Part shown: piece after piece, positions 6,318 to 10,481 of the stretch
Numbering within the stretch: the first letter of the stretch is position 1
Layout of the letters: every line of letters starts with the position of its first letter
Assembly: GCA_005878685.1 (NCBI GenBank)
Contig: VBLN01000244.1
Coordinates: 1 to 10,481 of the forward strand
Direction of reading: 5' to 3'
Length of the DNA: 10,481 nucleotides
Source: Deltaproteobacteria bacterium
Lineage (GTDB): Bacteria; Desulfobacterota; Binatia; UBA9968
Made by a program: the position numbers and the translations under genes
The notes under the pieces: model-generated
What the model was told of the DNA's origin: nothing
Seen by the model: only the letters and a program-made list of their open reading frames with translations
The model's database searches: none

Positions 6318-6810
6318 ATGGTAGCAATGAATATACTCCACCCACCGTTCAAATCTTTCTACGCTCCACTCGCTCTGTTTCTTATTTTGCAGGGCTGCTC
6401 TCTGTTTCCTTACAAAGATCAGAGCATTCAATCGACCAATATCGGCCCTATCGGTCCTATCATCCCTGACAAGCCGTCCGATGCGATAGAAAAGAAGCAA
6501 CCAGGTAAAGTTCAAGTGGGAAAGGCTTCGTGGTACGGGGGAAATTTTCAGGGCAAGAGGACTGCCAGTGGAACCGTATTTGACCCGAATCAGCGGACCG
6601 CCGCTCACCGAACTTTTCCGCTTGGAAGTAGAGTGAGAGTGACTCGGCTAGATAACAATTACTGACAGAGGCCCCTTCGTTGACGGACGCATTATCGATC
6701 TTTCTCGCGCCGCTGCGGCGTCGTTGGGCATGCTGCAAGAGGGAACCGTAACGGTTCAGGTCGAGTTGCTGGATTCTACATCCGTTCGCCAGACCGCAGT
6801 CCAACCCTAA
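6318..6810 (+). pseudogene. rlpA: RlpA-like septal-ring lipoprotein, frameshifted (about 20 bases lost)
   Basis: RlpA proteins are outer-membrane lipoproteins with a double-psi beta-barrel; some cleave denuded glycan strands at the septum. The first part encodes a lipoprotein signal ending in LILQGC, a linker, and VGKASWYGG...TASGTVFDPNQRTAAHRTFPLGSRVRV. It stops at TGA 6663-6665, just after RLDNNY. The rest of the domain continues in the next frame from 6658, ITDRGPFVDGRIIDLSRAAA, to a stop at 6808-6810. Homologs normally have about 7 more residues (as in GRSVVVR) between LDN and the TDRGPF-type motif, so a deletion near 20 bases explains both the gap and the frame change. The histidine and DRGP aspartate remain; the glutamate common in ASGE is threonine here. 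The start could also be the ATG at 6327. No SPOR domain is seen. It may be a real pseudogene or an assembly error. Confidence 0.8.
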
Positions 6811-6987
6811 TCCATCCTGTTATTGATTGCGTTACCCTCAGGGCAAAAATAGGCAATAATTGACTCTGGAGTCACGCCTATCGCATTTTTAGATTCGCCG
6901 CCGCTTGCGGTTCAGAAAAGATTGTTAAGATTGTCCGGCCTGTCGCAGTGCGAGACTTGACTCCTCAACTTTGACCCTCAAGTGGGA

Positions 6988-8357
6988 CTATGCATCGTAA
7001 GAAAAGTCGCCAGGTTGCTCTTCGCTCGCAAGGGGTGCGGACTTTTCTGGTTTGACGGGGATGGTGACCGTGAACGCTGACCCCTCACTGACCCGGCTCT
7101 GTACTTGAATCGTTCCTCCAAGGAGCTCAGTATATTTCTTCACTATATAGAGGCCTAAGCCGACACCTCCGTAAGACCTCGTCACAGAACTATCTACCTG
7201 ACGGAACGCCTCAAAAACGTGAGGCAGCAACTCGTCCGCTATCCCCAAGCCTGTATCCCTGACCTTGAACTCCACACTAGCGGCTTGAGATATATATCTG
7301 ACCGTGGTGCTTACGGCACCTCGTTCTGTAAACTTGATCGCATTGTCTAACAGGTTCTGAAGAATTTGCCGCAGCATTTGGCTGTCCGTGTTGATTACGG
7401 GAAGGTCAGGAGGATAGTCCCAAGTCAGAGCAGGTTCCTCCATTTTTCGAGTATCATAGGCGGTCCTAAGATCGTCTAGGAACCGGCATGGCTTTCAACT
7501 CTAATGGCTCCAGCTTCAATGCTGGTTGTGCGCAATATGTCGGTGATCAGTCTCAATAGCGCTTTGGAGTGGTCTATGGCTTTCGTTAAGGCTTGAGCCT
7601 GTTCCCCATTAATCTCGCCCAGCATCTTATTTCTTACCACCTCGATGTATCCTATAATCACATTCGCCGGCGTCCTCAGTTCATGAGATATGACGCTTAG
7701 GAATTCATCTTTAGCCTTATTTGATTTCTCTAATTCAGCTGTCTGCTCCTTAAGCCGCTCGTAGTTCTTCCTGAGTTCCTCTGCTTGTTGCCTAAGGCCT
7801 GCTTCCTGTGTATCCACGACCCCCGCCAATTCCTCGGCAAGGCGTTCTTTCATGAGTGCGTACTGCTGCTCCTTCCTTACCTTTTCGGCCAGATGCACGT
7901 AGAAGAGAGCGACGGCAAATATGAACGGCAGACGGATCATTGATGAAGAGATCCAAGCGAGTCCCTTTCCGGACTCCACAGAAAAGGCCAGATCGACACC
8001 GCTTAGTAACACACTAGCTCCGATGATCAGGACAAGATTGTGCCCTGTGCCCGCTAAGAATAAGACAAAGAAGTAGAGGAAAACGATGTCGCTGCCAAAA
8101 TTTCCTTTGTACCAAAGGCTAGCTGTTATCCAGGCTATGTCGGCACATACGGTTAACCCCACGGTCAAGGGACGAAGCAGAAGCCTTTCGGGAAGAAGAG
8201 ACAGAAGAACGTTCGATACGAGAGCGGCGGCAATGATCTCGGCGATGATAGCCAGCGAAGCGGGGCTCCCCTCGGAGAGAAAGAGATAGGCCCCCGCAGC
8301 TATCAGTACATAACGCGGCAGGATGAAAAGACGTTTTTCTTCTTCAATGAGGGCCAA
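6988..8357 (-). pseudogene. Membrane-bound sensor histidine kinase, split by a frameshift
   Basis: A two-component sensor kinase read leftward. Five or six membrane helices fill the first 170 or so residues, with no periplasmic sensor domain. A charged coiled coil follows, then HisKA with the H-box SVISHELRTPANVIIGY (phosphoacceptor His241 when numbered from the TTG at 8405). This frame stops at 7476 just after IEAGAIRVESHAG. The next frame continues FLDDLRTAYDTRKMEEPAL into the ATPase domain: N-box LRQILQNLLDNAIKFTE, G1 RDTGLGIA, F-box FEAFRQVD, and G2 GGVGLGLYIVKKYTELLGG. One lost base near 7482 joins them. All catalytic motifs are intact, so the break is recent or a sequencing error. The start TTG 8357 is preferred, with AAAGGTGG 9 bases upstream and inside the predicted transcript; TTG 8405 is nearly at the transcription start. 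No partner regulator is adjacent. Confidence 0.8.
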
Positions 8358-8419
8358 AGACGGATACCACCTTTGATGACGATCCACGCAGGCTATCGTC
8401 GGCAACGATCTTATATTAC

Positions 8420-8435
8420 AGCAAAATGTCTGCCA
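8420..8435 (-). promoter_or_regulatory. Sigma-54-type (-24/-12) promoter for the histidine kinase
   Basis: On the minus strand the sequence is TGGCAGACATTTTGCT, with TGGCA and TTGC exact and the GG-GC gap of 10 bases correct. Transcription would begin near 8409, giving a leader of about 50 bases to the TTG at 8357. This placement decides the start codon and makes translation of the open frame farther upstream unlikely. Confidence 0.6.
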
Positions 8436-8641
8436 CGTCGTGCCCTTTTTCTCCAGGAGGATCGGCCGGCGGGGCGGCTTTCCTTCTAAGGCTACGATTT
8501 TATGGAAGTTTGGTACGACAACGAGATAATTTGTAAGATATCTTTTTGAAGGTTTCTTAGCGGAATAGTAGTTCAGCTACAGCGAGGGTTGCGAAAAGTG
8601 CGGCTTATATCCTTAACCAGAGGAGAAATAAAGCGAAAAGG

Positions 8642-9028
8642 CTAAGCGCGGTTTCTAAATTGTTTGATGATTTTGGCTATGGAGAAGGATCGGCCCCGGG
8701 TCATCCACGTCTTCGAAACGTCTGCGGTCACAGGGGCCGTTTGCGGCGAGGTTGATTCTTCGAGGTCCTTGAGAGTCTTGTCGATCAACCGCCGAGCCAA
8801 ACGAAACGCGAAGTCGTCGGCCTCCTTTCGGCTGCGGAAAGTCACACCTTGGGCGAAAAAAAACCGGTCGAAGCTTCTGATCCACAACCGCCGCCACCCG
8901 TCCGCTGTATAGAGCCAGAAACAGGCTTCCGGAAGCCAGTCTCCCGAGTCCGCCTGGCAGGAGAACGCGCGGATACCACACCCCCTGTATTCGCTAAGGC
9001 GCAAGTCTGATCTAACCTTAGTTGTCAT
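8642..9028 (-). CDS. Small hypothetical protein, 128 residues
   Basis: The protein is soluble, with no signal peptide or membrane segment. It begins MTTKVRSDLRLSEYRGCGIR. The middle is rich in tryptophan and phenylalanine (GDWLPEACFWLY, then DGWRRLWIRSFDRFFF). RSRKEADDFAFRLARRLIDK, probably a helix, follows, and the last 40 or so residues look disordered and basic. The pattern of a short beta region and then a (R/K)EADxxA helix recurs in small uncharacterised proteins of environmental bacteria, but I cannot name a family. The ATG at 9028 is chosen because the sigma-54-like site predicts a transcript start near 9050, which rules out the TTG at 9052. No clear Shine-Dalgarno is seen. It reads in the same direction as the kinase, about 285 bases upstream of the kinase start. 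Confidence 0.65.
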   Translation of the reverse strand: MTTKVRSDLRLSEYRGCGIRAFSCQADSGDWLPEACFWLYTADGWRRLWIRSFDRFFFAQGVTFRSRKEADDFAFRLARRLIDKTLKDLEESTSPQTAPVTADVSKTWMTRGRSFSIAKIIKQFRNRA

Positions 9029-9060
9029 AGAACAATTTTGAGCTACTAACAAAAGCGCGG

Positions 9061-9076
9061 AGCAAGACGCGTACCA
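9061..9076 (-). promoter_or_regulatory. Sigma-54-like promoter for the small hypothetical gene
   Basis: On the minus strand the sequence is TGGTACGCGTCTTGCT. It matches TGGCACG-N4-TTGCW except for T in place of C at the fourth base. The GG-GC gap is the required 10 bases. Transcription would start near 9050, 22 bases before the chosen ATG. Confidence 0.5.
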
Positions 9077-9108
9077 GGGAATTTTCAGGAACTCGACGGA
9101 CTATGGGG

Positions 9109-9120
9109 TAATAATTATTA
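9109..9120. repeat. 12-bp AT palindrome
   Basis: TAATAATTATTA is a perfect palindrome about 35 bases upstream of the sigma-54-like site of the hypothetical gene. It could be a regulator or IHF-like bending site, or only AT-rich sequence. Confidence 0.2.
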
Positions 9121-9388
9121 TTGCCGAAGAGCAAAATTGTACCGTGCGGCGAGCAAAAATCGTCATACGAGTCCAGGCATCGAAGTCGCGCAGCAGCGTC
9201 GCTTGATGATCGAGCAGCGGTTGGCGGCCGCCGCCGGCTGAACCTAGTTGGTTGAACTTTCTGGTTAGCAGGATGGTCTAGGAACGAGAGCAGGAATGAC
9301 CGGCAACACCCATAAAATCAACAACATGAGGTCTGACGCCTTCCCTCCTGGATTGTGAGCCCCCGATCACTTCCGACTTTACTTATTG

Positions 9389-10432
9389 TTACGGCAGAAA
9401 CTCGTTCGTCACTAGGCGATCCCAAGGAACAGGCTTTTTGATGATGCCGTTCGCGCGATAGACCTCTTCCACTCCTTTGAGCCCGTCTAAAGTCAGCCGT
9501 CCGTCGGGAACGACGGCGGGCTTTATAGCTTCCACGGTATTGAGTAGGACATCGGCCGGGGTATTCTTGAAAAATTTACTCACGACCTTGGCCACTTCCT
9601 TGGCGTCATTCTCTGCCACCCATCTGTTGCCGCGGACCATGGCGCGAAGGATGCGTCTCACCATGTCGGGGTTCTTCTTCGCATAGTCGGGCCGGGTCAA
9701 AAGCACATTCTGGAGGAAGCTGTTCAATTTCGGATATTCCCCCTTGCTGTTGGCCACGAGCGAAACGGCGTCTCCATCCTTGAGCGCAACCTGGGGAAAA
9801 GGAGGAGCAAAGCTCATAATATCGATCCTGCCGGTTTTTAGCGCGGCGAGCGCAGAATCTCCACCGCCAACGCCCAGAATTGTGACGTCCTTCCCTTGCT
9901 CAAGACCGGCCTCCTTCGCCAGAAAGTAGGCGATCTGATAGCTAAGCGATCCGACCCGGCTGGCGCCGACGATTGTTCCTTTGATTCGCCTCAATTTTTC
10001 TTGGACGGGCATGGCCGGAGTGATGCCCAGCCGCTTCGCCGTCTCCTGTCGAATAATCAGGTCGATGATGCACTTGCCGACGACATTGTGGATTCCCAAG
10101 AGCTCTATGCCGCCGCTGAACGTCCTGAGCAAGCCGCCCGTGCTTGTGGCGTCAAAGTCAACGCTCCCCGCGATCAATGCCTGCAGGTCAGGGCCTCCGC
10201 CCTGCACGATGATCAGCTCCAACGTGATTCCTTCGTCGTTGAAGTACCCATTGGCCCTGGCTACGTAAATCGGGAGAAACGCCAGAGCGTCAACGGCTTG
10301 AGCGATCCTAACCGTAGGTTGCGCGCTCCAGGCGAGATTTGGAACAAGGGGCAACGAAATGAAAAAAAGGCCGATGAGCCACTTGGACTTCCAAGATTCA
10401 GGCACAAAGCTTTTCCTTAAACTCTTCTCCAT
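9389..10432 (-). CDS. NMT1/SsuA-like ABC transporter substrate-binding protein (second copy)
   Basis: A 347-residue secreted binding protein. The signal peptide covers about the first 37 residues (basic start MEKSLRKSF, hydrophobic core WLIGLFFISLPLVP, cleavage near AWSA). The mature part shows the NMT1/THI5-like fold: VDALAFLPIYVARANGYFND (about 47-66), GGGPDLQALIAGSVDFDAT, the hinge region KGTIVGASRVGSLSYQIAYF, and a helical C-terminal half. The start is placed at 10432 because AGGAGG lies about 4-5 bases before this ATG; the frame remains open 15 codons farther upstream. It is clearly a paralog type rather than a recent copy of the first binding protein, since the shared motifs differ in detail. 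No permease or ATPase is nearby in the window, so the partner genes and the ligand are unknown. Confidence 0.9.
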   Translation of the reverse strand: MEKSLRKSFVPESWKSKWLIGLFFISLPLVPNLAWSAQPTVRIAQAVDALAFLPIYVARANGYFNDEGITLELIIVQGGGPDLQALIAGSVDFDATSTGGLLRTFSGGIELLGIHNVVGKCIIDLIIRQETAKRLGITPAMPVQEKLRRIKGTIVGASRVGSLSYQIAYFLAKEAGLEQGKDVTILGVGGGDSALAALKTGRIDIMSFAPPFPQVALKDGDAVSLVANSKGEYPKLNSFLQNVLLTRPDYAKKNPDMVRRILRAMVRGNRWVAENDAKEVAKVVSKFFKNTPADVLLNTVEAIKPAVVPDGRLTLDGLKGVEEVYRANGIIKKPVPWDRLVTNEFLP

Positions 10433-10481
10433 CCGACCTCCTACACTAATCGGCATGACGCGGCCTTGTGGAGACATGGCA

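Larger units (their letters stand above)
9029..9388. other. Intergenic region of about 360 bases
   Basis: It holds the sigma-54-like promoter of the small hypothetical gene and the palindrome TAATAATTATTA (9109-9120). On the minus strand a frame without start codon (9101-9277) reads LGSAGGGRQPLLDHQATLL, which looks protein-like but has no clear relative and may be a gene remnant. No tRNA or terminator was seen. Confidence 0.5.

Noticed and set aside
8535..8544. Palindrome AAGATATCTT
   Set aside because: It is short, AT-rich and not near a promoter element, so it is most likely chance.
8406..8573. Open minus-strand frame continuing upstream of the kinase (VVVPNFHKIVALEG and onward)
   Set aside because: It looks coding-like but has no ATG, GTG or TTG start, and a good sigma-54 promoter lies inside it, so transcription of the kinase should begin after it.

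Overview
The window reads as chromosomal DNA of an uncultured, environmental Gram-negative bacterium. It carries an inner-membrane polysaccharide chain-length protein, an RlpA-type outer-membrane lipoprotein, and two orphan NMT1/SsuA-like periplasmic binding proteins. It also has a lyase-fold enzyme beside one binding protein and several sigma-54-type promoters. This mix is common in soil and groundwater Deltaproteobacteria-like lineages (for example Binatota), but no rRNA or marker gene is present, so that placement is inference.

Left part (1-2202). The end of a Wzz/GNVR exopolysaccharide chain-length protein meets a convergent MscS-type mechanosensitive channel gene. A sigma-54-like promoter then leads a 21-codon ORF whose stop overlaps the start of a short, apparently truncated PGPGW/DUF454-like membrane protein. 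The tail of that gene is overlapped on the other strand by a possible 36-residue membrane protein, which has its own distant sigma-54-like site.

Middle (2203-5696). After about 480 bases without a convincing gene there is a two-gene operon: a secreted NMT1-like binding protein and a dihydrodipicolinate-synthase-family protein that lacks the Schiff-base lysine. A VOC/glyoxalase-fold protein follows, convergent with an antibiotic-biosynthesis-monooxygenase (ABM) domain protein. No ABC permease or ATPase is present, so the transport partners must be elsewhere.

Right part (5697-10481). An RlpA-like lipoprotein gene is broken by a frameshift that fits a loss of about 20 bases. A membrane-bound histidine kinase on the minus strand is split by a frameshift just after its HisKA domain. 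Upstream of it lie a small unknown protein and a second NMT1-like binding protein, both on the minus strand.

The most interesting signal is regulatory. Three exact TGGCA-N6-TTGC elements (sigma-54 -24/-12 type) and two one-mismatch versions lie between genes, each pointing toward a gene or small ORF. Four of the five sit within about 120 bases of a plausible start. Together they suggest that envelope, small-membrane-protein and sensor genes here share sigma-54 control. No sigma-54 activator is encoded in the window.
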